From: Afifella sp. IM 167
GTDB lineage: Bacteria > Pseudomonadota > Alphaproteobacteria > Rhizobiales > Afifellaceae
Assembly (NCBI RefSeq): GCF_020144925.1
Contig: NZ_NSLC01000001.1
Location: 124,001 to 188,000, forward strand
DNA: 64,000 bases
Direction: 5' to 3'
The translations under genes were made by a program, and so were the position numbers. Positions 50,380 through 59,108 of this stretch are shown one piece after another. Positions within the stretch are counted from its first letter, which is position 1, and every line of letters starts with the position of its first letter. The notes under the pieces are model-generated. The model had not been told where the DNA came from, searched no databases, and saw only the letters and a program-made list of their open reading frames with translations.

Positions 50380-53115
50380 ATGGATGAACTGCTACGCGAA
50401 TTCCTGACCGAAACGAACGAGAGCCTCGATGTCGCCGACGCCGAGCTCGTCAAGTTCGAGCGGGAGCCGAACAACGCCGGTATCCTGAACAACATCTTTC
50501 GCCTGGTTCACACGATCAAGGGAACCTGCGGCTTCATCGGTCTTCCCCGGCTTGCCACTCTCGCCCATGCGGCCGAGACGCTGATGGACAAGTTCCGCCA
50601 GGGCATGCCCGTCACGCCGCAGGCGGTCAGCCTGGTCCTGCAGACGATCGACCGCATCAAGGAGATCCTGCAGAAGCTCGAAGCGAGCGAGGGCAAGGAG
50701 CCGGAAGGCAGCGACAGCGATCTGATCTCGCTTCTGGAAGCGATGGCCGCCGGCGGGGGCGCTGCCCCGGCCGAGCCGCAGGTGACGGCCGGCACGCTCG
50801 TGCCGCAGGTTCTGGAGCGCCCGCTGCTGCCGGGCGAGGTGCCGCTCGACGAGCTGGAGCGCGCCTTCCGCGAGACCGAGGTCGAAATCGAGGTGGCCAA
50901 GCCGGCCAAGGCCAAGGGCCGCGGCAAGAAGGCCTCCGTCGAAGAGGTGCCGGCCGAAGCGAAGGCTGTCGTTGAGCCGGCGCCAAGCGAGCCGGTCAAG
51001 GGCGCGCCGGCAAAGAGCGAACCCGCAAAGCCCGCCGAGGAAGCAGCAGCCGCCTCATCCTCCTCCGCCAACAACCTCTCCAACCAGTCCATCCGGGTCA
51101 ATCTCGGCGTGCTGGAGCACCTGATGACCATGGTCTCGGAGCTGGTGCTGACCCGCAACCAGCTCATGGAGATCGCCCGGCGCCAGGAAGATTCCGACTT
51201 CAAGATTTCCCTGCAGCGCCTCTCGACCGTGACGGCCGAGCTGCAGGAGGGGGTGATGCGCACCCGCATGCAGCCGATCGGCCATGCCTGGCAGAAGCTG
51301 CCGCGTATCGTGCGCGATCTCGCCCAGGATCTCGGCAAGCATATCGAGCTGGAGATGATCGGCGCCGATACCGAGCTCGATCGCCAGGTTCTCGATCTCA
51401 TCAAGGACCCGCTGACCCACATGGTCCGCAACTCCGCCGACCACGGCCTGGAGGGCCCGGACGACCGGCGCGCAGCCGGCAAGTCGGAGAAGGGCAATAT
51501 CCGCCTCTCCGCCTTCCATGAAGGCGGCCATATCATCATCGAGATCACCGACGACGGGCGCGGCCTCAACACCGATCGCATCCGCGAAAAGGCGCTGGAG
51601 AACCATCTCGCCACCGAGGCGGAGCTCGCCAAGATGACGGATGCGCAGATCCATCGCTTCGTCTTCCATGCCGGCTTTTCCACCGCCGAGAAGGTGACGA
51701 ACGTATCCGGTCGCGGTGTCGGCATGGACGTGGTGCGCTCCAACATCGAGCTGATCGGCGGCAACGTCGACGTGCGCTCTCAGCAGGGCAAGGGCTCCAC
51801 CTTCGTCATCAAGATCCCGCTGACGCTGGCGATCGTGCCCGCCCTCATCGTCGAGGTGGCGCAGGAGCGCTTCGCCATCCCGCAGCTTGCCGTCGTCGAG
51901 CTGGTGCGCATCCAGCCGGGCTCGGAGCACAAGGTCGAGCGCATCAAGGATGCGCCGGTGCTGCGCCTGCGCGACAAGCTGCTTCCGATCGTCCATCTCG
52001 GTCATCTCCTCGGCCGGGTGAGCGAGGCGGAGGAAAAGGAGCTTCAAAGCGGCTTCATCGCCGTCATGCAGGTCGGCAACCAGACCTTCGGCGTCATCGT
52101 CGACCGGGTGTTCCACACCGAGGAAATCGTCGTGAAGCCGATGTCCTCGATGCTGCGCCACATCGGCATGTTCTCCGGCTCCACCATTCTCGGCGACGGC
52201 ACGGTGATCATGATCATCGATCCGAACGGCGTCGCCCAGAACGCGGCCACGACCGTGGACGCCGCCCTCAGCGAAGCCGCGGCCGAAATCGCCGGCCAGC
52301 TGGACGGCATCGACGCGGCGGTTTCCATGCTGCTCTTCCGCGCCGGTTCGGCCGAGCCCAAGGCGGTGCCGCTGTCGCTGGTCACGCGCCTGGAGGAGTT
52401 CGAGGTCGACAAGGTCGAGTATTCGAACGGCCGGCCGATCCTGCACTACCGCGGCGCCCTCATCCCGCTCGTTTATGCCGACCAGATGATGGAGCCGAAG
52501 CGCGAAGGCACCCAGCCGATGCTGGTCTTCTCCGACAACGGCCACACGATGGGCCTCGTCGTCGGCGAGATCGTCGACATCGTCGAGGAGCGACTGGAAA
52601 TCGAACTGCCCTCCGATATGCCGGGCATGCTCGGCAGCGCGGTTCTCGGCGGCAAGGCGACGGAAGTGCTGGATGTCGCCTATTTCCTGGCGCAGGCCTT
52701 CGGCGACCGCATCACCGAGCCGGAGGGCAATTCGGCCGGCCGCGTCCTCTTCGTCGATGCCAACCCCTTCTACCGCAACATGGTGCAGCCGATGCTGCGC
52801 GGCGCGGGCTACCAGGTGGTGGCGTGCGAGAGCAGCGAGGACGCCCTTGAGATGCTCGCCGGCGGCGAGCGGTTCGACATCGTCATGGCCGACGTCGACC
52901 AGCCGGGTCCGGACGGACGGACCTTTGCAGAAGCGGTTCGGGCGATCCCCGGCCTCGAGCACATGGCCCTGATGGCCGTGAGCGGTTCGGCGACACCCTC
53001 CGCACACGAGCGCAGTCGCATGAGCGGCTTCGACGGATGCGTCGGCAAGCTCGATCGCGCCGGCCTGATCGCAGCGCTTCGCTCTGTCGAGACGCATTAT
53101 GGAGAAGCTGCATGA
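50380..53115 (+). CDS. cheA: hybrid chemotaxis histidine kinase CheA with C-terminal receiver
   Basis: A 911-residue kinase. HPt domain residues 1-105 with phospho-histidine H44 (RLVHTIKGTCGF); Ala/Glu/Lys linker about 125-235; dimerisation domain about 240-310; HATPase about 310-490 (LTHMVRNSADHGLEGPDDR, DDGRGLN, SGRGVGMDVVRSNIELIGG); CheW-like domain about 490-630 and a second CheW-like segment about 640-770. Then an extra receiver domain about 787-905: acidic residue in RVLFVDANPF, phospho-acceptor D838 in IVMADVDQPGPDG, and Lys in CVGKLDR. Receiver-fused CheA is unusual in rhizobia (Sinorhizobium CheA is about 150 residues shorter). Confidence 0.93.
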   Translation: MDELLREFLTETNESLDVADAELVKFEREPNNAGILNNIFRLVHTIKGTCGFIGLPRLATLAHAAETLMDKFRQGMPVTPQAVSLVLQTIDRIKEILQKLEASEGKEPEGSDSDLISLLEAMAAGGGAAPAEPQVTAGTLVPQVLERPLLPGEVPLDELERAFRETEVEIEVAKPAKAKGRGKKASVEEVPAEAKAVVEPAPSEPVKGAPAKSEPAKPAEEAAAASSSSANNLSNQSIRVNLGVLEHLMTMVSELVLTRNQLMEIARRQEDSDFKISLQRLSTVTAELQEGVMRTRMQPIGHAWQKLPRIVRDLAQDLGKHIELEMIGADTELDRQVLDLIKDPLTHMVRNSADHGLEGPDDRRAAGKSEKGNIRLSAFHEGGHIIIEITDDGRGLNTDRIREKALENHLATEAELAKMTDAQIHRFVFHAGFSTAEKVTNVSGRGVGMDVVRSNIELIGGNVDVRSQQGKGSTFVIKIPLTLAIVPALIVEVAQERFAIPQLAVVELVRIQPGSEHKVERIKDAPVLRLRDKLLPIVHLGHLLGRVSEAEEKELQSGFIAVMQVGNQTFGVIVDRVFHTEEIVVKPMSSMLRHIGMFSGSTILGDGTVIMIIDPNGVAQNAATTVDAALSEAAAEIAGQLDGIDAAVSMLLFRAGSAEPKAVPLSLVTRLEEFEVDKVEYSNGRPILHYRGALIPLVYADQMMEPKREGTQPMLVFSDNGHTMGLVVGEIVDIVEERLEIELPSDMPGMLGSAVLGGKATEVLDVAYFLAQAFGDRITEPEGNSAGRVLFVDANPFYRNMVQPMLRGAGYQVVACESSEDALEMLAGGERFDIVMADVDQPGPDGRTFAEAVRAIPGLEHMALMAVSGSATPSAHERSRMSGFDGCVGKLDRAGLIAALRSVETHYGEAA

Positions 53116-53585
53116 GCGACATCATCGAGGTGGGCAACGTGCCCTCCACCAAGAACCAGTACGTCACCGTCCGCATCGCAGGACAGCTCTTCGGCCTGCC
53201 GATCGATGCCGTGCACGAGGTCTTCGTCCCCGAGCATGTGACGCGTGTCCCGCTGGCGCCGAAGGAGGTCCAGGGCGTCCTCAACCTGCGCGGCCGCATC
53301 GTCACCACGATCGACCTGCGCCAGCTCCTCGGTCTTCCGCCGCAGGACTCCGATCGCAAGATGGCGGTGGGCATCGAATACAAGTCCGAATCCTTCGGCC
53401 TGATCATCGACGAGGTCGGCGAGGTCCTTTCCCTCGACGAGGCCACCCGCGAGCCCTGCCCGCCCAATCTCGATCCGCGCTGGGCCGAGCTGGTGGAAGG
53501 CGTCCACCGCGTCTCGGGCGAACTGCTGCTCGTTCTCGATGTCCAGGCCTCGCTCGCGGGCGTCACCGCCGCCCTGGCCGCCTGA
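53112..53585 (+). CDS. cheW: chemotaxis coupling protein CheW
   Basis: A 157-residue CheW. YVTVRIAGQLFGLPIDAVHEVF, VQGVLNLRGRIVTTIDLRQLLGLP and SFGLIIDEVGEVLSLDE are diagnostic; the 'NLRGRI' motif binds receptors. It couples receptors to CheA. ATGA overlap with cheA. Confidence 0.95.
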   Translation: MSDIIEVGNVPSTKNQYVTVRIAGQLFGLPIDAVHEVFVPEHVTRVPLAPKEVQGVLNLRGRIVTTIDLRQLLGLPPQDSDRKMAVGIEYKSESFGLIIDEVGEVLSLDEATREPCPPNLDPRWAELVEGVHRVSGELLLVLDVQASLAGVTAALAA

Positions 53586-53618
53586 TTGTCCGCAACCTTA
53601 GATCCAGGACAAAACGAA

Positions 53619-53996
53619 ATGACCACCTGTCTCGTCGTCGACGACTCCTCCGTCGTGCGCAAGGTCGCGCGCCGCATGCTGGAAAAGCTCTCCATCGAGG
53701 TGCGCGAAGCGGAGAACGGCGTCGTGGCAATGGAGCGATGCACCGAGGCGATGCCCGACGCCATCCTTCTGGACTGGAACATGCCCGTCGCCACCGGGCC
53801 GGAATTCCTGAAGGCCCTGCGCGGCCGCGAGGACGGCGCCGCCCCGCGCGTCATCTTCTGCACCACCGAGAACGACCTCGATCACATCGCCGCCGCCCTT
53901 GAGAGCGGCGCCGACGAATACATCATGAAGCCCTACGACGCGGACATCCTGCGCGAGAAACTGGAGGCGGTCGGCGTCCTTGAGGCCGCGGCATGA
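53619..53996 (+). CDS. cheY: chemotaxis response regulator CheY (second copy)
   Basis: A 125-residue receiver: D8/D9, phospho-acceptor D52 in ILLDWNMPVATG, Thr pair in FCTTEND and Lys in IMKPYDA. In the che operon between cheW and cheB. With the other CheY beside cheZ, the two could act as motor regulator and phosphate sink. AGGA 8 nt before the ATG. Confidence 0.92.
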   Translation: MTTCLVVDDSSVVRKVARRMLEKLSIEVREAENGVVAMERCTEAMPDAILLDWNMPVATGPEFLKALRGREDGAAPRVIFCTTENDLDHIAAALESGADEYIMKPYDADILREKLEAVGVLEAAA

Positions 53997-55168
53997 ACCC
54001 GCCTGCCCGCCATGTCGGGGAAATCTCGGCCGGTGCCCGCACGCGCGAGGAGCCGATCCGCGTCATGGTGGTGGACGATTCCGCCTTCATTCGCGGCATC
54101 GTCGCGCGCTGGATCGGCGAAGAGCCGGACCTCAGCATCATCGCCTCGCACAGCAACGGCCGGCGCGCCGCCGACGACGTGGCGCGCTCGCGGCCCGACG
54201 TTGTCATCCTCGATATCGAGATGCCGGAGATGGACGGGCTGACCGCCCTCCCTCTCATCCTGGAGCGCCATCCGGGCACCGCCGTCATCATGTCCTCGAC
54301 GCTGACGCGCCGCGGCGCGGAGGTCAGCATCCGCGCCCTGACGCTCGGCGCATCCGACTATGTGCCGAAGCCGGATTCCACCAACGGCCTCCTCAGCGCG
54401 ACGGAGTTCCGCAAGGATCTCATCGCCAAGGTCCGCAGCCTCGGCGCCGGCGCGCGCCGCCATTCGCGCTTCCGGACCGGCGGGGCCCCCGCGGCGCCCG
54501 CGCCGCGCACGGCCGCGCCGTCGGCGCGTAGCTCTTCCGCCGGCGCGCGTGCCGCACAGAAGATGCGGCCGATCTCCATGACCGCCGTGAAGGCGCTCGT
54601 CATCGGCTCTTCCACGGGCGGCCCGCAGGCCCTGACGAAGTTCTTCGGCGATGCCGGCAAGGCGCTCGGCAACCTGCCGGTCTTCGTCACTCAGCATATG
54701 CCCCCGACCTTCACCACGATTCTCGCCGAGCACCTTGCCAAGGCCGCCGGCAGGCCCGCGGCGGAAGGCGTCGACGGAGAAGTCGTCCAGTCCGGCCGCA
54801 TCTACGTCGCCCCCGGCGGCAAGCACATGCTCGTCACCAAGACCGGCGGCCAGGCCGTCATCCGGCTGTCCGACGCTCCGCCGGTCAACTTCTGCAAGCC
54901 GGCCGTCGACCCGATGTTTCGCTCGGCCGCCGAAGTCTACGGATCCGGCACGCTAGGCGTCGTGCTGACCGGCATGGGCGCGGACGGGGCCAAGGGCGCC
55001 GTCGTCATCGCCGATGCGGGCGGCACGGTGTTTGCCCAGGACGAGAGCTCCAGCGTCGTCTGGGGCATGCCCGGCGCCACCTACGAGGCGGGTGCCTGCG
55101 CCGACCTTCTGCCGATCGCCGATATGGGCAACCGGGTCGTGAGACTGATTACAGGGGGACGCGCATGA
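53993..55168 (+). CDS. cheB: chemoreceptor methylesterase CheB
   Basis: A 391-residue two-domain enzyme. Receiver about 22-140 (DD at 28-29, phospho-acceptor D74 in VILDIEMPEMDG, SSTLT, VPKP); Ala/Arg linker about 150-195; methylesterase about 198-388 with catalytic Ser in IGSSTGGPQAL, His in VTQHMPPTFT and Asp in LTGMGADGAKG. Demethylates and deamidates receptors when phosphorylated by CheA. ATGA overlap with cheY. Confidence 0.95.
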   Translation: MNPPARHVGEISAGARTREEPIRVMVVDDSAFIRGIVARWIGEEPDLSIIASHSNGRRAADDVARSRPDVVILDIEMPEMDGLTALPLILERHPGTAVIMSSTLTRRGAEVSIRALTLGASDYVPKPDSTNGLLSATEFRKDLIAKVRSLGAGARRHSRFRTGGAPAAPAPRTAAPSARSSSAGARAAQKMRPISMTAVKALVIGSSTGGPQALTKFFGDAGKALGNLPVFVTQHMPPTFTTILAEHLAKAAGRPAAEGVDGEVVQSGRIYVAPGGKHMLVTKTGGQAVIRLSDAPPVNFCKPAVDPMFRSAAEVYGSGTLGVVLTGMGADGAKGAVVIADAGGTVFAQDESSSVVWGMPGATYEAGACADLLPIADMGNRVVRLITGGRA

Positions 55169-56007
55169 TTTCGCCCGCCGACTACGAGTTCTTCCAGCGC
55201 TTCCTGAAGCAGCGCTCGGGCCTCGTCCTTGCCGACGGCAAGCAATATCTTCTCGAAGCCCGGCTGACGCCGATCGCCAACACCTTCGGCGTCCAGAGCC
55301 TGACGGCGCTTGCACAGCGGCTGCGCCAGCCCGGCGCCCACACCATCGAGGAAGCGATCGTCGACGCCATGACGACGAACGAATCCTCCTTCTTTCGCGA
55401 CAAGACGCCGTTCGACGCCTTCAAGACGCTGATGCTGCCGACGCTCATGAAGAGCCGCCCTATGACGCAGCCGCTGCGCATCTGGTGCGCGGCCGCCTCC
55501 TCCGGTCAGGAGCCCTATTCGCTGGCGATTCTGCTGCGCGAGGCTTCCGCGGCGCTCGCCGGCCGCAAGGTCGAGATCATCGGCACGGACATTTCCGAGG
55601 AGATCCTGAAGCGCGCCCGCTCCGGCATCTACAGCCAGTTCGAGGTGCAGCGTGGCATGCCCGTGCAGATGCTCGTCAAATACTTCAAGAAGCAGGGCGA
55701 AAACTGGGAGATCAATCCCGACATCCGCCATATGGTGCATTTCCGCACGCTGAACCTGCTCAATAATTTCTCTGCGCTCGGCAGCTTCGACATCATCTTC
55801 TGCCGCAACGTGCTGATCTATTTCGACATGCAAACCAAGCTCGACATTCTGGAGCGCATGGCGAAGAACCTGAGGCCGGACGGCTTCCTCGTGCTCGGCG
55901 GCGCCGAAACGGTCGTGGGCGTGACGTCCGCCTTCGCCCCGGTTCCCCAGCAGCGCAGCATCTACAGCCTTTCCGCCGTACCGGGGCGCAACGTCGCGGC
56001 CGCCTGA
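55165..56007 (+). CDS. cheR: chemoreceptor methyltransferase CheR
   Basis: A 280-residue SAM-dependent methyltransferase. N-terminal helical domain (ISPADYEFFQRFLKQRSGLVLADGKQYLLEARLTPIA, EAIVDAMTTNESSFFRD) and catalytic domain (IWCAAASSGQEPYSLAILL, GTDISEEILKRARSGIYSQFEVQRG, FDIIFCRNVLIYFD). None of the four receptors here has a CheR tethering pentapeptide, so CheR must act directly on the receptor helices. ATGA overlap with cheB; last gene of the che operon. Confidence 0.95.
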   Translation: MISPADYEFFQRFLKQRSGLVLADGKQYLLEARLTPIANTFGVQSLTALAQRLRQPGAHTIEEAIVDAMTTNESSFFRDKTPFDAFKTLMLPTLMKSRPMTQPLRIWCAAASSGQEPYSLAILLREASAALAGRKVEIIGTDISEEILKRARSGIYSQFEVQRGMPVQMLVKYFKKQGENWEINPDIRHMVHFRTLNLLNNFSALGSFDIIFCRNVLIYFDMQTKLDILERMAKNLRPDGFLVLGGAETVVGVTSAFAPVPQQRSIYSLSAVPGRNVAAA

Positions 56008-56064
56008 CGGCGGCCCGCCAAGGCCTCGAGCGTCTGCCGAAGGCTCGTAGCCGGCCGACCCGGC

Positions 56065-56511
56065 TCAGGCAGGGTGCGGGCGCGCCTTGCGCCTGAAAGA
56101 GAGTCCATCGCGGATCGACAGGCCGATGAGGGCGAGGTTCGCCGCTCCTGCGGCGAGCTCCAGTCCCTGGACGAGGACGAAGGCGCCGGAAAGATCGCCG
56201 GCCGCTGCCCGCGCCTGCAGGAAGAAGGCCGAGGGCACGAGGACGAGGAGCCCGTTGAGGGCGATCACCGGCATCCTCTTCTTCTTGGCCAGAATCCGCG
56301 GATGGCGCGATTTTCCGCCGAGGCGAAAGCCGCTCGCGCCGACAAGGGCCATGGCCGGGATCAGCGCCAGCATGCCCCAGAGGATACCGGTCTTCACGGC
56401 AAGGATCGCAGCCGGATCGCCGACGATCTCGACCGCGGCCGTCGAGGTCCAGAACGTCAGGATGATGAGGAAGGCCGCAAGGCCGGCAATCGGATGAAGC
56501 GCGCGGATCAT
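56065..56511 (-). CDS. four-helix membrane protein co-transcribed with marR
   Basis: A 148-residue protein with four hydrophobic segments (about 7-27, 40-62, 80-102, 110-132), a histidine near the start of helix 1 (LHPIAGL) and basic ends. Not assigned to a named family. Translationally coupled to the marR gene (ATGA), so probably its regulatory target; a small membrane carrier, detoxification or haem protein would fit, unproven. Confidence 0.7.
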   Translation of the reverse strand: MIRALHPIAGLAAFLIILTFWTSTAAVEIVGDPAAILAVKTGILWGMLALIPAMALVGASGFRLGGKSRHPRILAKKKRMPVIALNGLLVLVPSAFFLQARAAAGDLSGAFVLVQGLELAAGAANLALIGLSIRDGLSFRRKARPHPA

Positions 56512-56981
56512 CTCTCGCCTCCTTCGCCGGGTTCTCCTTCAAGACGCACCCGCAGGCGCTGGAGCACTGCCGTCATGCGCTGGAGCTCTCCGGCACCTGC
56601 CTCTTCGGCGAGCGCATCGGCCAGCGGCAGCCAGCGGAAGAGAGCCGCCTCGAAGAGCCGCTCGCCTTCTTTCGTGGGACGCACGAGCTTGGCGCGCTTG
56701 TGAGCCGGGTTCTCCGCAAGTTCGAAGATGCCGGCGCCGAGCATCTCGTCGACGATGCGCTGCACGGACTGGCGGGCGAGCCCCATGTTGCGGGCAAGCT
56801 GCGCCACGGTGAAACCACCCTTGCCCTGCGCGACGGAGCCCATCACCTGCCAGCGGGCGCTGGTGAGGCCGAGCGGCTTCACCACATCGTCGCCGGCAGC
56901 AATCAGCGCGCCGTTGAGCCGGAAGACCTCCAGGATGAGGGCGTTGGCCGGATGCTCGAAGGGGTACGGATCATCAATCAT
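56508..56981 (-). CDS. MarR family transcriptional regulator
   Basis: A 157-residue winged-helix regulator: helical start, LGLTSARWQVMGSVAQGKGGFTVAQLARNMGLARQSVQRIVDEMLGAG (helix-turn-helix, about 45-90) and wing NPAHKRAKLVRPTKEGERLFEAA. A large palindrome abuts the start codon, so it is probably autorepressing and controls itself and the membrane protein. There is no Shine-Dalgarno, suggesting a leaderless transcript. Confidence 0.9.
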   Translation of the reverse strand: MIDDPYPFEHPANALILEVFRLNGALIAAGDDVVKPLGLTSARWQVMGSVAQGKGGFTVAQLARNMGLARQSVQRIVDEMLGAGIFELAENPAHKRAKLVRPTKEGERLFEAALFRWLPLADALAEEAGAGELQRMTAVLQRLRVRLEGEPGEGGER

Positions 56982-57015
56982 GACAGCATACTGTCATTAT
57001 GACAGTATGCTGTCA
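56981..57015 (-). promoter_or_regulatory. MarR operator: nested 35-bp palindrome overlapping the marR start
   Basis: Two perfect 17-bp inverted arms around a 1-nt centre. Each arm itself is a palindrome of TGACAG / CTGTCA separated by 4 nt, so two dimers could bind side by side. The outer end supplies a TTGACA -35-like hexamer (57011-57016) and the inner end reaches the marR ATG. Confidence 0.8.
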
Positions 57016-57039
57016 ACAAGTCAGTTTCACTCGATCGTG

Positions 57040-58389
57040 TCAGGCGCCGAGGCGCACGACCTTCTCCAGCCGCGCAACCATTTCGTCGATCTGGCCGATC
57101 TTCGCATCCGGCACGGCCATCGCCGCCAGCCGGCGGAACTTGGCGAGAAGCGCATCCTCGCCGAGCGGGTTCTCGAAGCCGCCGATGGGCACGTCGGACC
57201 TTGCCGAAACGCGCTCACAGGAAGCGAGCACGACCTCCACCCGCGCCGCCCGCACGCCCGGCAGGAGCGCCGTCAGCTCCGGATCCTCCGTAACGCGCAC
57301 CTTGTCGATGAGCGCCACCATCTTCGGATCGCGGACGACCGCCTCGGTATAGACGTCGAAATCGTTGCTGCCGTGGAGGAGCTGTGCGGCGACGTTGAAG
57401 GCGATCGAATGCTTTCCGGCATAGGCGTTGGCGACCTTGTTGCCGCCGAGCCGCGTCGCCGGATCGTAGGTGTAGACCTCAATCGCGGAGACATCCTCCG
57501 CCTTCAGATCGTGCGCCCTGCGGAGCTCGGCCACAGCCTCGATCGGGGCGTGGTTCCAGCGGCTGCAGGCGTAGATCTTGAAGTAGTTGCGGGTGAGGAA
57601 GAACTCCGAAAGCCGCGCCTCGACCTCGATCTCGAAGCGCTCGCCGAGGATCTTGCCGAAGACGCTGTCGAGCGCACCCGGCTCGCCGCAGAAGCCCGCA
57701 AGCGCGAAGCGCGCCGCCAGGAGGCCGTTATGGTTGGTGAAGCCGGTGAAAAGGTTGCGGGCCGAGGCGCCGGTATTGGCCGCGAGCTGCGAGGAAGCCA
57801 CGGGCAGGCCGGCGGCAAGCTCGATCGCCCGCGCCGTCAGCCGCGCGTCGAAGCCGAGGAGTCGCGCCGCCCCGACCGCCGTGCCGACGATCATGTGCGT
57901 GCCGAAGGGATGGACGGCGTCGCGCAGTTTGGTCGCCCGCCCGACCCTGACGGCGATCTCGTAGGCGGCAATGAAGGCCTCCAGGAACGCCGCGCCGGAA
58001 GATCCCTCCTCCTCGGCAAGCGCCCACAGAGCCGGCATGATGTGAACCGCGGGATGGTTGACGGCAAACTGGTTGCCCTCGTCGAGCTCCAGCGAGACGC
58101 CGCCGGCGCCGTTGACGAGAGCCGCCATATGCGCCGCCGCCTTCAGCTCCGTGCCGAACAGCGAGGCCCTTCCGGCGGCAAGCCGCGGCGCGGTCTGCGC
58201 GAGGTTGCGGATCTCCGGCAGCGTCGAGCCGGCAAGCATGACCCCGAGCGTGTCGCGCACGATTAGCTTGGCGTGGTGGAGCACCTCCTCCGGCACGTCC
58301 TCCAGCTTCAGCGACAAGGCGAGATCGGCGAGCTTCCTGGCGGTCTCGGAGGGCTCCGTTTCGACGGGCTGCCAGTCGGGAGCGCTCAT
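57040..58389 (-). CDS. MmgE/PrpD family protein
   Basis: A 449-residue all-helical MmgE/PrpD-fold protein (family includes 2-methylcitrate dehydratase, cis-aconitate decarboxylase and iminodisuccinate epimerase). Family motifs: VRDTLGVMLAGS, LVNGAGGVSLELDEG, HPAVHIMPALWALAEE, VRVGRATK, HPFGTHMIVGTAVGAARLLG and FKIYACSRWNHAPIEAVAEL. Substrate not predictable; hydratase/dehydratase or epimerase on a small carboxylic acid fits the cluster. The ATG at 58389 overlaps the upstream gene stop (ATGA). Last gene of the catabolic operon. Confidence 0.85.
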   Translation of the reverse strand: MSAPDWQPVETEPSETARKLADLALSLKLEDVPEEVLHHAKLIVRDTLGVMLAGSTLPEIRNLAQTAPRLAAGRASLFGTELKAAAHMAALVNGAGGVSLELDEGNQFAVNHPAVHIMPALWALAEEEGSSGAAFLEAFIAAYEIAVRVGRATKLRDAVHPFGTHMIVGTAVGAARLLGFDARLTARAIELAAGLPVASSQLAANTGASARNLFTGFTNHNGLLAARFALAGFCGEPGALDSVFGKILGERFEIEVEARLSEFFLTRNYFKIYACSRWNHAPIEAVAELRRAHDLKAEDVSAIEVYTYDPATRLGGNKVANAYAGKHSIAFNVAAQLLHGSNDFDVYTEAVVRDPKMVALIDKVRVTEDPELTALLPGVRAARVEVVLASCERVSARSDVPIGGFENPLGEDALLAKFRRLAAMAVPDAKIGQIDEMVARLEKVVRLGA

Positions 58390-59078
58390 GCGCCCCATCC
58401 CGTCTTCGCCATCAGCTCGACGAGCTCCGGCTTGGGCACCTGCGGCATCGGATAGGTGCGCCGGCTCTGCGAAAGACCGAGGCCAAGGAAGCTCTCGGCG
58501 AGCTCGACGCTGAGGGAAGCAGGCTCGACAAGCGGCACGGGAAGGCGGTCGGCGAGCCGGCGCACGGCGTCACCATCAAGGCCACCACCGAGGCCGCCAT
58601 CGAGCACGACGACATCGGCATGGTCCTCGGCAACGAGAGCCTCGGCCGCTTTCGCGATCTCGTCTTCGCCCGCATCCGGGGAGAAGCCGCGCACACCGGC
58701 GCACTGGGCGGCAAGCCCGTATTCCTGCACCAGCTTCTTCGCCCGATGCGCAACCGGCCGGGGCGTGAGGATGCCGAAGGAAGAGCCGAGCGTCAGCGCG
58801 TAATGGAAGGCCGAGCGGCCGGCCGCGACGACGGGGATGTCGAGAACGGAGCGCAGCGCATTGGCGCCGAAATCGCCGGCATTGCCGACGGAGACGGCCT
58901 CGAAGCCCTCCTTCTCGGCGCCCTGCCCGGCCGCCAGCACGGCGATATCGGCGAGCACCCAGTCATGGGCGCTCTTCAGTGTCTTCGGCAGACCTTCGGC
59001 GAGGCGCGTGACGAGCTCCGTCTCAGCGCTCGCCGCGACGCTCCTCCCCTCGGTGAGGATCATCAGGATACGGGACAT
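58386..59078 (-). CDS. Asp/Glu/hydantoin racemase-fold protein lacking both catalytic cysteines (1)
   Basis: A 230-residue protein of the Asp/Glu racemase superfamily: FEAVSVGNAGDFGANALRSVLDIPVVAAGRSAFHYALTLGSSFGILT and ADVVVLDGGLGGGLDGDAVRRLADRLPVPLVEP align with both half-domains. The family uses two cysteines; at those positions this protein appears to have N66 and G161. Its only cysteine (QCAGV) is elsewhere. So it is either a different enzyme or an inactive partner. AAGGAG 6 nt before the ATG. Adjacent to a paralogue with the same loss. Confidence 0.7.
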   Translation of the reverse strand: MSRILMILTEGRSVAASAETELVTRLAEGLPKTLKSAHDWVLADIAVLAAGQGAEKEGFEAVSVGNAGDFGANALRSVLDIPVVAAGRSAFHYALTLGSSFGILTPRPVAHRAKKLVQEYGLAAQCAGVRGFSPDAGEDEIAKAAEALVAEDHADVVVLDGGLGGGLDGDAVRRLADRLPVPLVEPASLSVELAESFLGLGLSQSRRTYPMPQVPKPELVELMAKTGWGA

Positions 59079-59108
59079 CAAAGTCTCCTTGTCTCAGAGG
59101 GCCGCGTC

